NCBI GenBank assembly: GCA_016710685.1
Contig: JADJVC010000026.1
Location: forward strand, 1-25,061
Direction of reading: 5' to 3'
Origin: Flavobacteriales bacterium
GTDB lineage: Bacteria; Bacteroidota; Bacteroidia; Flavobacteriales_F; PHOS-HE28
Length of the DNA stretch: 25,061 bases
Of this stretch, positions 8,201 through 16,753 are shown piece after piece; positions within the stretch are counted from its first letter, which is position 1, and each line of letters starts with the position of its first letter. Made by a program: the position numbers and the translations under genes. The notes beneath the pieces are model-generated. The model ran no database searches, had not been told where the DNA came from, and was given only the letters and a program-made list of their open reading frames with translations.

Positions 8201-8234
8201 ACCGGCCCCTGCTACAATGGGGGCCGGTTTCGTT
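8201..8234 (+). terminator. GC-rich hairpin, possible attenuator or mRNA-processing site
   Basis: The arms ACCGGCCCC (8201-8209) and GGGGCCGGT (8220-8228) are perfect 9-bp complements around a 10-base loop (TGCTACAATG), followed by a short T-rich TTCGTT. The ribosome site AGGAG of the next gene starts 7 bases after it. The T tail is weak, so it could be a leaky terminator or an mRNA-stability element. The loop also contains TGCTACAAT, an extended -10-like sequence. Confidence 0.5.
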
Positions 8235-8245
8235 AGGAGAGCCGC

Positions 8246-9120
8246 ATGGGATATACCGACCCTAGTACAGGACAGTGGCATTCTGGCGAACCTCCGGCCC
8301 CTGCCGCGCCCGGAACAGTGCCGTGTGGGTGCCCCCGACCCCTGCGCCGTCTTACGGGCCAGACCCCCTGCCCACGAATCCGGGCAAGACGACCCCCGGC
8401 CATTACTTTAGCGGCAGCTACAGCCCCCCAAGTAATCCGGGCGCAGGAGGGGGCGGAGGCTTCCTTGGCCCCGGCATGGGGATGCCTTCGGTAGAAGACT
8501 TGATGAGGGCATACAATCTCTCCAAAGGAGAGGTCGATAAGATTTTTGGACAGAATATCGGCCCCGACAACGGCAAGTTCGGCGTGCTTGGGAACATCCT
8601 CACAAAACTTTTGAGTAATCCTCAAGGCTTTGACGCCAAGACGCGGCAGGGTGTTTTGACCCGTCTTGCCGAACGCGAGGCCGGAACGGCGCTGGATCAA
8701 AAGCGTAGACTTGCCCGATTGGGTACGGTCGCGGGAGGTCAGAACGCCGGCCTTATGACAGCCCTGCAAGAGCAACTGCGCGGCGAAAGTTCTTCGCGCT
8801 TGAGTAGCGCGGAGTTGGATTTTGAGGTTGAGGATCAAAAGATGAAGCAGCAGCAGTTGCTTCAGGCTTTGATCTCCGGCGTTGGACTTGCCGGCGTGGG
8901 CGCAGGGCAGCAAGGCCAGCAGGCGCAGATCGCGGCGGGGATGCAGATTCCCGTAGGATCTGGCGGAGCCGGCGCGGGAGCAGGACTACCTACGCAGTTC
9001 GGTCTACCTGCAAATCGTCTGCCGGGGGAAACCATGGCAGAACAGATCAAGCGCGAGGCAGCGGCCCGCGCGGCAGCCAATCCCGGAGCCTTGGGCGCAG
9101 GACAGCGGGGCGGCTTCTAA
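8246..9120 (+). CDS. Ejection-type virion protein, apparently read through a -1 frameshift
   Basis: The coding signal begins at the ATG at 8246, which has AGGAG six bases upstream and reads MGYTDPSTGQWHSGEPPAP. It then moves to the -1 frame between about 8318 and 8336 (PPTPAPSYGPDPLPTNPG onward) and runs to 9120. The joined product would be about 291 aa. The second frame alone could only start at a GTG at 8275 without a ribosome site, and its first 19 residues look like noise (WRTSGPCRARNS). The N-terminus is Pro/Gly-rich and probably disordered, the middle is helical (VEDLMRAYNLSKGEV; LTRLAEREAG; a Gln-rich segment about 185-200), and the C-terminus is Gly/Ala-rich. With the next two genes it forms a set placed like podovirus ejection proteins. 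I do not recognise a family. Confidence 0.65.
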
Positions 9121-9130
9121 GGAGTAAAAC

Positions 9131-10501
9131 ATGGCTGGTGGAACACAGTTGGGCGGCACCTTCTCTTTGCTTGGCGGCTATGACGCCACGCCCGTAAAAC
9201 TGCGACAGGATCAGCAGCGCATAAATCTTGCGCTTCAGGAATCCCTGGCCGGCCAGAAGGCGCAGGATCGCGGTATGACGTTAGCGGAGCGCAAGCAGAC
9301 GCACGAGGAGAAACTGTTTGAGCGTGAGTTTGCTTTCAAGGCCAACGAAGTAAAAGCGCAGCGGGCGCACGAGGAGTACCTTACGCGCCTTCAGCAGAGT
9401 GGCCGCGTTGACCTGGCAGAACTCACTTCCGCAGCGGACACGGCGCGGCAGGCCGCAGACATTCGGGAGCGTCAACGCGCGCAGGCGGATTCGCAGGAGT
9501 TTCAACAGAAGCAGTTTGCAGAGAAGCTGGCACTGGATTCGTCGCAGTTTGAGGCCCGCATGATTGCGGATCGGATGGAGTCGGATAGCAAGTTTATGCT
9601 TGATATTTCTCGCGGCAATCGTGAGGACGCACGGTTATCCATAGACAAGCAGATGGCGGAGCTTCAGACACTCAAGACGCAACGGGAGTTGAATAACCTT
9701 CCGACGCCGGAGGAAGCTAAGGCGCAGCGTGCGATGGATACACGCATGGCGCAGCTTCAGTTGCGCAAGGCCGCGATGGAGCTTGAGGACATGGGTACAG
9801 CCGCGCCCGTGCTGCAAGTTATCCGCGAGGCAGAGGCGCGGTTGAAGCAGCAGCAGGCGGATGGCCTTGATCCTTCGTCCCGCGTTGCGGACGCGCAGAT
9901 CGAGTCCATCAAAGCCGGCACCGAAAACACGAAGATGCAGACGAAGAAGGGCGACCTTGAGCTTGAGCGCGCAGGAAAGGCGTTTGAGGAAATGGACGCC
10001 AAGAAGGCGGCAGAAGGTGCGGGCAAAGCGGAGGAAGGCTTCCTTGATCCTGAAATGGCGAAGTCAGGCAAGGTGCCTCCAAAAGCCAAAACGTTTTTGA
10101 CGCGCGAGGAACACGACGCGCGGGAGTTGGCAAAACAGAAAGAGGAAGGCAAGAGCTTTTTCAGTAAGATGGTAGGCACGGGCCTTACTCAAAAAACAGG
10201 AACAGGCATTTCCATTGAGGCATACAACCAGATTGAAAACCTGGGAGATAATCAGAGCGAAGAAGCGGCAGACATGCGAAAGGGTTTACGCAGAATCGCG
10301 GTGCTTTCCGCCAAGGCCGGAGGAGAGGCTTTTGGTTTCAACAGAGGGTTTTTCGTCAACCCGATAGGCACCGCAGCGGGCGCGGTTCGTGCAGCCGAAA
10401 ACGCTTTGACCACCACGCTATCAAGTGATGAGGCCAAAGAGTTGAACAACTTGATTGCAACGTTTGAAGAAAAGTACCACATTGAGTTGATTGGCGACTA
10501 A
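9131..10501 (+). CDS. Long coiled-coil virion protein, probable ejection (internal virion) protein
   Basis: This 456-aa protein is dominated by charged helices rich in Glu, Lys, Gln, Arg and Ala from about residue 25 to 345, with heptad-like runs (LFEREFAFKANEVKAQRAHEEY; QRAQADSQEFQQKQFAEKLA). A Gly-rich patch near residues 295-365 precedes a C-terminal region of mixed character (FGFNRGFFVNPIGTAAGAVRAAENAL). No signal peptide, enzyme motif or clear membrane span is seen. AAGGAG lies just before the ATG. Its place between decoration and giant helical genes suggests an internal core protein that is ejected with the DNA, comparable in position and style to T7 gp15 or P22 ejection proteins. This is inference. 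Confidence 0.65.
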   Translation: MAGGTQLGGTFSLLGGYDATPVKLRQDQQRINLALQESLAGQKAQDRGMTLAERKQTHEEKLFEREFAFKANEVKAQRAHEEYLTRLQQSGRVDLAELTSAADTARQAADIRERQRAQADSQEFQQKQFAEKLALDSSQFEARMIADRMESDSKFMLDISRGNREDARLSIDKQMAELQTLKTQRELNNLPTPEEAKAQRAMDTRMAQLQLRKAAMELEDMGTAAPVLQVIREAEARLKQQQADGLDPSSRVADAQIESIKAGTENTKMQTKKGDLELERAGKAFEEMDAKKAAEGAGKAEEGFLDPEMAKSGKVPPKAKTFLTREEHDARELAKQKEEGKSFFSKMVGTGLTQKTGTGISIEAYNQIENLGDNQSEEAADMRKGLRRIAVLSAKAGGEAFGFNRGFFVNPIGTAAGAVRAAENALTTTLSSDEAKELNNLIATFEEKYHIELIGD

Positions 10502-10511
10502 GAGGCACTGA

Positions 10512-13500
10512 ATGGCCGGCATAGATTTCAGTGAACTACTCAAGCAGCAGTTGTCCAAAGAGGGGGCCAGGATTGGCCCCCTAAAGCCATTTTCTGTACC
10601 TACGCTTGAGGAGCTACTACAGCCGGCGCAAGAAGAGGTAATGCCTCCGCAGGACACGCGCACGCTTGCCGCAGAGGCCAAGGCCAATCTTGAAGGCGCA
10701 GGTATCCAGCAGGAGAACGAGGATTTCAACTTCCTTGCCACCTTGGGCAAGGTGCTGGATGTCGTGGGCCGGCCCGTCCGTGATCTTGTGGGCGCGGGCA
10801 CAGCAGCTTTGGGTGGCGATTCAGACGCAGCGGGCCGACGCCTAAAAGATTTTGCGTTGGCTGCGCCCGACATCGCTACGTTGGGCATGTTCGATCTCCG
10901 CAGCAAGGAAGGAACTACAGGGTCAGAGATTTTGGACGACCTTGGTTGGAAGTCCGGGACGACTTCGGAGGACGAACGCCGGATTCGTGTAGCCATGCGC
11001 GCGGGTATGTCACGCGACGAAGCTATGCGCAAGTTCGGCGTATACGGGGACAGGCTCTTGAAGGGCGAAGTGGCCCAAGAGTTTGAGGGCGTACTTCAAA
11101 AGGCCCTGGCAATCGACCCGGAGTTTGACCTAAACACGACGTTTGCCGATACCAAGCGCGCGACCGACGCGCAGGATTTCGGCGGCTTAGCCGTTGAGAT
11201 TCTGCTTGATCCTTTGACTTACATGAGCGTGGGCTTTACAGCAGCGGGCAAGGCTGCGCGTGCTGTTACAGCGATTCGTAAGGTCGCCCCCAAGCTGCAC
11301 ATGGCTTTGCAGGAAGCCGGCACATTGGAAAAGGCTTTAGGAATCTTGGGCAAGACCGACGATCTTGTCAAGGGAACTACGAAGGCTGGCAGAGAGCGCC
11401 TTGCTAAGATACTCAAGAGCGCTGCCGACGAAGATGGTAGACTGCCGTCGCTGTTTTTGGCCGATAACTTTTCCGCGCAGGCGCGCGAAGGACAGCGCGC
11501 GGCGCTGGTAATGCCTGGCGGGCGTCCGTTGTTCAAGGGGCAGGGCCTACACGACTGGTTGAGCCACGTCGGCCAAACCAAACTCAAGGAAGCCGTTGAT
11601 CCGCAGTTGGCCGGCATGGATCAAGGCTTGTTCAATCTGCGTCCCGTCAAGTGGGCCACGGGCGGTGTAAAGAGTTTGATGCAGTTCGTTCAAGAAAAGT
11701 TCCGTTCGGGTACTGGCGTAAAAGGGTTGGATGAGTTGATTGAGACTCGGAACGTGGACGCTCTAAAGGACGTTACCCGCGCCAATCGAGTGCTGGATCG
11801 CTTTGAGGGGCGCTTGCAGCGCATCGCAAAAGAGTCTGGAAACGACTTGAACGAAGTGCGCGCGGTTGTGTCGGACACCGTAGAGTTGTCCAAACGTTTA
11901 GGCGGAGATACCCGCGCGGCGTCAGACGCGGCAGACCTTGGCTCTGTGCTGGCTAAAAACCTCAACACGCAGCAGCGTAAAGAGGTCGCGGGTATCGCCA
12001 AAGGTATCGTGTGGATCAACCAGCAGATCGTAGACAAAGCAGGCAAGGTGCCTGTCAAGTTGAACGAGTTGAACGACGACACGATTCAATACCTGCACCG
12101 CATGGTTACAGACCAGGCGGCGGAACAGTTTGAGAAGCAACGCGGAAAGGCTGCGGCTTTCTTTCGTAACTTCGGACTGGACTTCAGCAGCAAGAGCAAA
12201 ACGTTCAAGGCCCGCACGGAAACGTTCCGTGGTATGACTCTGCGCGAGATCAACGAGAAGTGGACTGCGGAGTTTGGGCATGAGCTTTTCAAAAAAGACC
12301 CCATCGCGGCTACGCGCGAGTCCGTGCGCCAGAGCAACAAGGCAATCTCCAACGCCAAGTTCGCGGCCAGCGTGCTTGAGGAGTTCGGCGCGCAGGACGT
12401 ACTAAAGCATGAAGCCTTCTTGAAGGCTTTGGGGGATGCTGCGGACAACCGCGAGACGCGGGAGGCTATTCGCGCAGGCCGCGCATACGAACGCTTCAGC
12501 AAAGCCAACGCTGCGGCCAAACAGGTTGTAGAGGCGCGCGGGGTGCTGAAAGGCGGCGCACGTCAAGTAGAGCGTGGGGCCGAACGCGCGGAAGCATCTG
12601 CGCAGTTCGGAGTAGCTGGTGCTGACATCGCGCAGAAGGCTACTCGCGCAATGGATGCTCCGTTTGAAATGCCTTTGGAAAATGCTGTGCAGGCCGGCAA
12701 AGCCCGCGCGGTCAACAAGGGCATGGAAGTAATGAAGCGTATCGAAAATGTAGAACTAGAAATCGCTGCGGCCAAGAAATCCCTGGACGACAAGGGCGTA
12801 GAGATCATTGAGAAGATCGAAAAGATTGACAGGTTGATCGAAGCCGACGCCAAGCACGCCACGAGCAACGCACTTCGCGCGACTCGTGGAGAAGTTGATA
12901 AAGAGTTGGCGCAGGGCATTGGCGAAACCCTTACCAAGAACACGGAAATGTTGCGCAAAGAGCGTGCGCGACTAGAAAAGGTTTTGTCGGGGGAAAAGTA
13001 CGGCTCTGAAATCAAGGGCAAGCTAAAGCAGCTTGAGTCTTTGAAGAAGAGCATGGAGCCGAAAGTATCCCCCGAAGCAATGAAGGGGCTGGAAAAGTCC
13101 GAAGTCAAAAACGTTATAGATTCTGACAGGCATTTTGTGCTTGGCCTCATGGTCAAGCAACTGTCGGACAAGTTCTCAAACAGCCTGTCGGACATTTACC
13201 GCGAGTCTGCCGGCGCACCCTACGCGCAGCGTGCGCGTTTTGAGGCCGCAGAAAAACTGATAGCCAAGGTACACAAGTCCATCGGTGACGCGGACAGCTT
13301 CCAGGACGGCTTGAAACTGGCGCGCGAACTTCGCAACCAGCTTCAGCGTATCGCCCCCAAGAAGGACGCAATCAAGGGCGTGCGTGAGGCAGAGGATGCC
13401 GTAGACATCCTGGAAAACTGGAATGAGGCCCTTGAGCTTCTGGATAAGAACGCCGTCAATCAACTCACGGGCAAGGTACGCTCCGCCAAGGCGGAGGTAC

Positions 13501-15473
13501 AGAAAGCCTTTCAGAAGTGGGAAGAGGCCGACCCGCGCGGTTGGGGGCCGGAAGGTGTGGCGGACTGGATCAAGCGGCTTCAGGAAAGTGGACGCCTGCC
13601 TAACCCTGTAGACGCGGACAGCGTTTCTGCGCTGGATATTTACCGCACGTTGGGTATGCGCTTGCCTGAAACGTTTGACGAAGTGGTGAATCTGGCGTCT
13701 GTGGCAGTTCCTGCGGAGATCGCCAACGTAGCCAAGCGCGCGGTAGAGACGCAAAAGAATCCACACAAGTTCATTCAGTGGTACGACTCTACAACCAAGT
13801 GGATGAAGGCAACTGTTACGCAGCTATTCCCTGCGTTCTTTGGACGTAACCTTTTGGAGAACGGCTATAAGAGTTTCGTGGAAGGCAACGTAAACCCCAA
13901 GAACTTCCAAGATGCCGCGCGCTTCCTGCTTGGCGCATACAAGGGCGTGGAAGGTGCGCCAGGCTTTATCGACAACGCTTTCGGGGCCATGATCCGCAAG
14001 GTGGGCAAGACTGCCGGCCCCATGAATAATGACATCTTGGAGGACATGGCGGAGCTTGGCGTAGGCAAAAACTTTGAACAGGTGTTGGATTGGTTCAAGG
14101 CCCACGGCCTGCTTGACAATAAGGTTACGTCAGAGTTCGGGGAAGTGTTGAATGACGGCCCGAAGGGCGTAGACAAGTTGACGCGCCTATCGAACGTTTT
14201 GGGAGGCATGGGCAAGCAGTTAGGTACGGAAGGCAAGGTGCTCAAAACCGCGCGGAAGTTGAACGGCGCGAACGAAGATATGTTCCGTGTGTCAATGTTC
14301 TTTGACCGTGTGCGCAAAGGTTACAGCGCAGAGGAGACTGTTGCTGAAGTCAAGCGCATCTTCTTCGACTACAAGAACCTGACAAACTTTGAATCCACAT
14401 GGATGAAGCGTGGGGGTTTCTTTTACGATTTTTACCGCAACAATGCGCGGTACATTGTTGGCCGCGCGTTCACCCATCCGCAGGAGTTGAAGCAGATTTC
14501 CAAGTTGTTTGAGGACGACCCGGATAACCCGCGCCTAGATTGGTTGTCGGACATGGGATCGTTCACAGTCGGCGGGCACGAGGTTTCGTTGGGCTTCCTG
14601 CCGCAACAGCAGTTTGGTGCGCTTGACCTTACGCGCCCCGGCAGCTTTGACATGCTTCGGGACAAGGCCCGCGAACTTGCGTCGGCAGCTAACCCCATGC
14701 TGTCGGGCGCAGGAGAAGTGCTGTTCAACAAAGACTTGTTTACAGACAAGCCTTTGGTGCAGCCTGGCGGCACGGTGCAGGAGTGGACGTTTGCCCCGGA
14801 GCCGCTGCAAAAGCTCCTAGGCATCGAACGCCTGCCCAATGGCCGCTATCAGGTGGATTCCTACTGGAACCTGGCGTTCCAGTTCGTGCCGGCCTTGCGG
14901 CGCTTTGCGACTACTGCCGGCAGCTTCACGGAGCCGGATCGCCAGTTCTGGTCAGCGATGCTCAAGAACACCACGGGCTTGAACGTGAAGAAGCGCGACT
15001 TCGCCAAGGAGGACTTGACGTACTTGGACAAAAATCTTACCCGCGCGCAACGGCACATGGACTTGGTTGTCCGCGATTCAGGCGGCAGGTTCCGTGTGAA
15101 CAACAGCCGCCTTGAGGGCCGCGTATTTTCTGCGCTATTCCATCCGACTGAAGAGAAGATGAAGGACTTGACCCTACAGCCGGAGATTGCAGCCGTGGTG
15201 TACCCGTACATGACCTTCCGTGAAAATGGCAAGGTTCTTATGACGGGCGTGTTGAAGCAGAAACTCCGCGACATTGCGATACAGAAGTTTCCGAAGGAAG
15301 CGGCCTTTTTCGACACCGTGGATATCCGTGCCGGCTTGGTGAAAACGATCCAGGACAGGGACGCCAAGCGCGACATGTTGCGCAGCATGGCGCAGGAGAG
15401 GTACGAACAGGAGTCGGCGGAGTTCAAGAACAGCGGAGAGCTTACGCTTGAGCAGATGTTGCGTACACGTTGA
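10512..15473 (+). CDS. Giant internal virion / ejection protein (1653 aa)
   Basis: This is the largest gene here. In podoviruses such as T7 a comparable giant (gp16, about 1318 aa) is injected ahead of the DNA and helps it cross the cell envelope. I see a disordered N-terminus, a hydrophobic helical segment near 235-270 (AVEILLDPLTYMSVGFTAAG), helical and coiled-coil regions to about 1000 (strongest at about 737-857), and a C-terminal part with repeated aromatic-rich amphipathic helices (LFPAFFGRNLLENGYKSF near 1105; GGFFYDFYRNNARYIVGRAF near 1300; YWNLAFQFVPALRRF near 1440). I see no clear lytic-transglycosylase or peptidase motif. A tape-measure protein is the alternative, but no tail-tube gene is near. 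Its last 32 bases overlap the 3' end of the minus-strand RusA-like gene. Confidence 0.75.
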   Translation: MAGIDFSELLKQQLSKEGARIGPLKPFSVPTLEELLQPAQEEVMPPQDTRTLAAEAKANLEGAGIQQENEDFNFLATLGKVLDVVGRPVRDLVGAGTAALGGDSDAAGRRLKDFALAAPDIATLGMFDLRSKEGTTGSEILDDLGWKSGTTSEDERRIRVAMRAGMSRDEAMRKFGVYGDRLLKGEVAQEFEGVLQKALAIDPEFDLNTTFADTKRATDAQDFGGLAVEILLDPLTYMSVGFTAAGKAARAVTAIRKVAPKLHMALQEAGTLEKALGILGKTDDLVKGTTKAGRERLAKILKSAADEDGRLPSLFLADNFSAQAREGQRAALVMPGGRPLFKGQGLHDWLSHVGQTKLKEAVDPQLAGMDQGLFNLRPVKWATGGVKSLMQFVQEKFRSGTGVKGLDELIETRNVDALKDVTRANRVLDRFEGRLQRIAKESGNDLNEVRAVVSDTVELSKRLGGDTRAASDAADLGSVLAKNLNTQQRKEVAGIAKGIVWINQQIVDKAGKVPVKLNELNDDTIQYLHRMVTDQAAEQFEKQRGKAAAFFRNFGLDFSSKSKTFKARTETFRGMTLREINEKWTAEFGHELFKKDPIAATRESVRQSNKAISNAKFAASVLEEFGAQDVLKHEAFLKALGDAADNRETREAIRAGRAYERFSKANAAAKQVVEARGVLKGGARQVERGAERAEASAQFGVAGADIAQKATRAMDAPFEMPLENAVQAGKARAVNKGMEVMKRIENVELEIAAAKKSLDDKGVEIIEKIEKIDRLIEADAKHATSNALRATRGEVDKELAQGIGETLTKNTEMLRKERARLEKVLSGEKYGSEIKGKLKQLESLKKSMEPKVSPEAMKGLEKSEVKNVIDSDRHFVLGLMVKQLSDKFSNSLSDIYRESAGAPYAQRARFEAAEKLIAKVHKSIGDADSFQDGLKLARELRNQLQRIAPKKDAIKGVREAEDAVDILENWNEALELLDKNAVNQLTGKVRSAKAEVQKAFQKWEEADPRGWGPEGVADWIKRLQESGRLPNPVDADSVSALDIYRTLGMRLPETFDEVVNLASVAVPAEIANVAKRAVETQKNPHKFIQWYDSTTKWMKATVTQLFPAFFGRNLLENGYKSFVEGNVNPKNFQDAARFLLGAYKGVEGAPGFIDNAFGAMIRKVGKTAGPMNNDILEDMAELGVGKNFEQVLDWFKAHGLLDNKVTSEFGEVLNDGPKGVDKLTRLSNVLGGMGKQLGTEGKVLKTARKLNGANEDMFRVSMFFDRVRKGYSAEETVAEVKRIFFDYKNLTNFESTWMKRGGFFYDFYRNNARYIVGRAFTHPQELKQISKLFEDDPDNPRLDWLSDMGSFTVGGHEVSLGFLPQQQFGALDLTRPGSFDMLRDKARELASAANPMLSGAGEVLFNKDLFTDKPLVQPGGTVQEWTFAPEPLQKLLGIERLPNGRYQVDSYWNLAFQFVPALRRFATTAGSFTEPDRQFWSAMLKNTTGLNVKKRDFAKEDLTYLDKNLTRAQRHMDLVVRDSGGRFRVNNSRLEGRVFSALFHPTEEKMKDLTLQPEIAAVVYPYMTFRENGKVLMTGVLKQKLRDIAIQKFPKEAAFFDTVDIRAGLVKTIQDRDAKRDMLRSMAQERYEQESAEFKNSGELTLEQMLRTR

Positions 15474-15804
15474 CCCTAACGTTTTCGTCCGCTTGTTCGG
15501 AGTGCTGCTTCAACAGTTCTATGTGCCAGAATGAGGAGTCGTCTACGCCAAGTTCTGCGCACAGAATGTCACAAAGGGTAGCTGCGTAGTTCAAGTGATC
15601 TCTGCGCCGGATAGTTTTTTGGGAAGTCAGCCAGTGGGCGTAGAAGGTCATAACGACGCGGAAAGCTGTGTGCGAAGGCAGTTTGCGGCCCATACACAGG
15701 GCTTTGATGCGGGCGCGGTATTCTGGTGAAACCTTGGCGTTGTCCCGCAGGCTCTTGGGCATGGGGACAAAGAGTGTTAGGATCGGCGCGGGAGGGTAGG
15801 ACAT
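15442..15804 (-). CDS. Orphan antisense RusA-like Holliday-junction resolvase, degenerate active site
   Basis: This 120-aa protein lies alone on the minus strand inside the late cassette and fills a 329-base stretch where the plus strand has no gene. Its layout follows E. coli RusA: an N-terminal strand (ILTLFVPMPKSLRDN), VSPEYRARIKAL, a core strand (FRVVMTFYAHW), then RRRDHLNYAATLCDIL and GVDDSSF, and a late K plus VRVNVY strand. The site equivalent to RusA Asp-70 is kept (Asp-69) and so is the DD pair (Asp-88/89), but the Asp-72 position is Leu-71 and the Lys-76 position is Ala-75. These residues are essential in E. coli RusA, so cutting activity is doubtful; junction binding may remain. 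ATG at 15804 shares CATG with the divergent neck gene; a TTG at 15813 is the alternative. Neither has a clear ribosome site. A promoter-like pair lies upstream at 15884-15912. Confidence 0.72.
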   Translation of the reverse strand: MSYPPAPILTLFVPMPKSLRDNAKVSPEYRARIKALCMGRKLPSHTAFRVVMTFYAHWLTSQKTIRRRDHLNYAATLCDILCAELGVDDSSFWHIELLKQHSEQADENVRVNVYATSAQA

Positions 15805-16753
15805 GGCAGCCAAGATCAGGACATTTCAAAGCTACATTGATTTTGCGATTCAGCGTAACCGCGACAAAAACGGTAACGCGGATATTCTACAGGCGAAAGA
15901 GTTTGTAGTCAACGCTCTCAAGAACCTGTCCGTTGATCCTGAATGGGCGCACTTTCACCAGCGCACGCGCATTACTTTGCAGCCCCCCTATGCCACAGGG
16001 ACTATTGCCGTAAATCACGGTGGCACGGCAGTTACAGGCACAGGCACGGGATGGGCTACCGTACTCATCGACTCTACTTACGTCATGTTGATCGGGGACT
16101 CGGACATCGAATACCCTGTATCGGCTGTAGGGTCGGACACAGGCATCACGTTAGAGTTTCCATACAACGCGGAGGACGGACAAAACGCCTCCGGGGCCAC
16201 TTACACACTGATAAAGCGTGAGTACCTTTTGCCGGAGAACTTCCGCGAAATGCTGCATATCAGTGAGGCCGGTCAGGACTTCGATCCACTGACCCGGATG
16301 AACATTTCAGAACTGTTGCGTGTAGCGCAGCAGTCCCAGGAAACGGGACAGCCCGACTGGTACGCGGTCAGCAGCAAGAATACAGATTCGCGCGACTACA
16401 TAACGTTTCAGCCGTTGCCGCAAGACTATCCTTATCCCACCTACGACGTGTGGTATCTTCGGATGCCCACGCGCTTGATGGAAGATGACGGGGATTACGT
16501 TGCTACAACGGTTGTCGTGGATTGGCCCGATAACCTGGCGTCTGTGCTTGAGGCCGCTGTTGAGGTAGAGGCTGCGCGCAAAAATACGGACTCGAACGAG
16601 TTGGCTATGGCGCTTCAGAACTTGAATGTTCTGAAAGCCACGCATGTTCGTGGAACGGTGAAAGATCAAAACCGTTTACGCATCGGCTTGACGATGCCTG
16701 GACGTGTAAATGGAAATCCTCAAGTAACGGTTACGCCTGAAGCGGGGGTATAA
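15803..16753 (+). CDS. Head-to-tail adaptor (neck) protein, probable
   Basis: This 316-aa protein starts the tail-gene run. Residues about 1-60 and 145-300 are helical with the pattern of podovirus adaptor/neck subunits (FRTFQSYIDFAIQ-type start; REYLLPENFREMLHIS; MNISELLRVAQQSQETGQPDWYAVSS; VVVDWPDNLASVLEAAVEVEAARK). Between them (about 65-140) lies a beta-rich module (GTIAVNHGGTAVTGTGTGWA, with a later VSAVGSDTGITLEFPY) of a kind common in phage neck and fibre proteins. The adaptor would attach under the portal and carry the nozzle. The ATG at 15803 has GGAGG about 8 bases upstream. The stop overlaps the next start as TAATG. Family identity is inferred from pattern. Confidence 0.65.
   Translation: MAAKIRTFQSYIDFAIQRNRDKNGNADILQAKEFVVNALKNLSVDPEWAHFHQRTRITLQPPYATGTIAVNHGGTAVTGTGTGWATVLIDSTYVMLIGDSDIEYPVSAVGSDTGITLEFPYNAEDGQNASGATYTLIKREYLLPENFREMLHISEAGQDFDPLTRMNISELLRVAQQSQETGQPDWYAVSSKNTDSRDYITFQPLPQDYPYPTYDVWYLRMPTRLMEDDGDYVATTVVVDWPDNLASVLEAAVEVEAARKNTDSNELAMALQNLNVLKATHVRGTVKDQNRLRIGLTMPGRVNGNPQVTVTPEAGV
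15884..15912 (-). promoter_or_regulatory. Sigma70-like promoter for the antisense RusA-like gene
   Basis: On the minus strand TTGACT (15912-15907) and TAGAAT (15889-15884) are separated by exactly 17 bases, each matching 5 of 6 consensus positions. Transcription would start near 15877, giving a leader of about 70 bases before the ATG at 15804. The site lies inside the neck gene's coding sequence. Such a pair can occur by chance, but its position and strand are those needed for this otherwise promoterless gene. Confidence 0.5.

Noticed and set aside
8019..8411. Plus-strand open frame across the decoration 3' end and next start
   Set aside because: It is His/Arg/Gly-rich and overlaps two better-supported reading frames.
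8246..8494. A separate 82-aa gene in the first frame at the start of the ejection-type gene
   Set aside because: After about residue 27 it becomes Arg-rich noise (RPLRRLTGQTPCPRIRARRP), so only its start seems real; it is treated as the N-terminus of the frame-changing gene.
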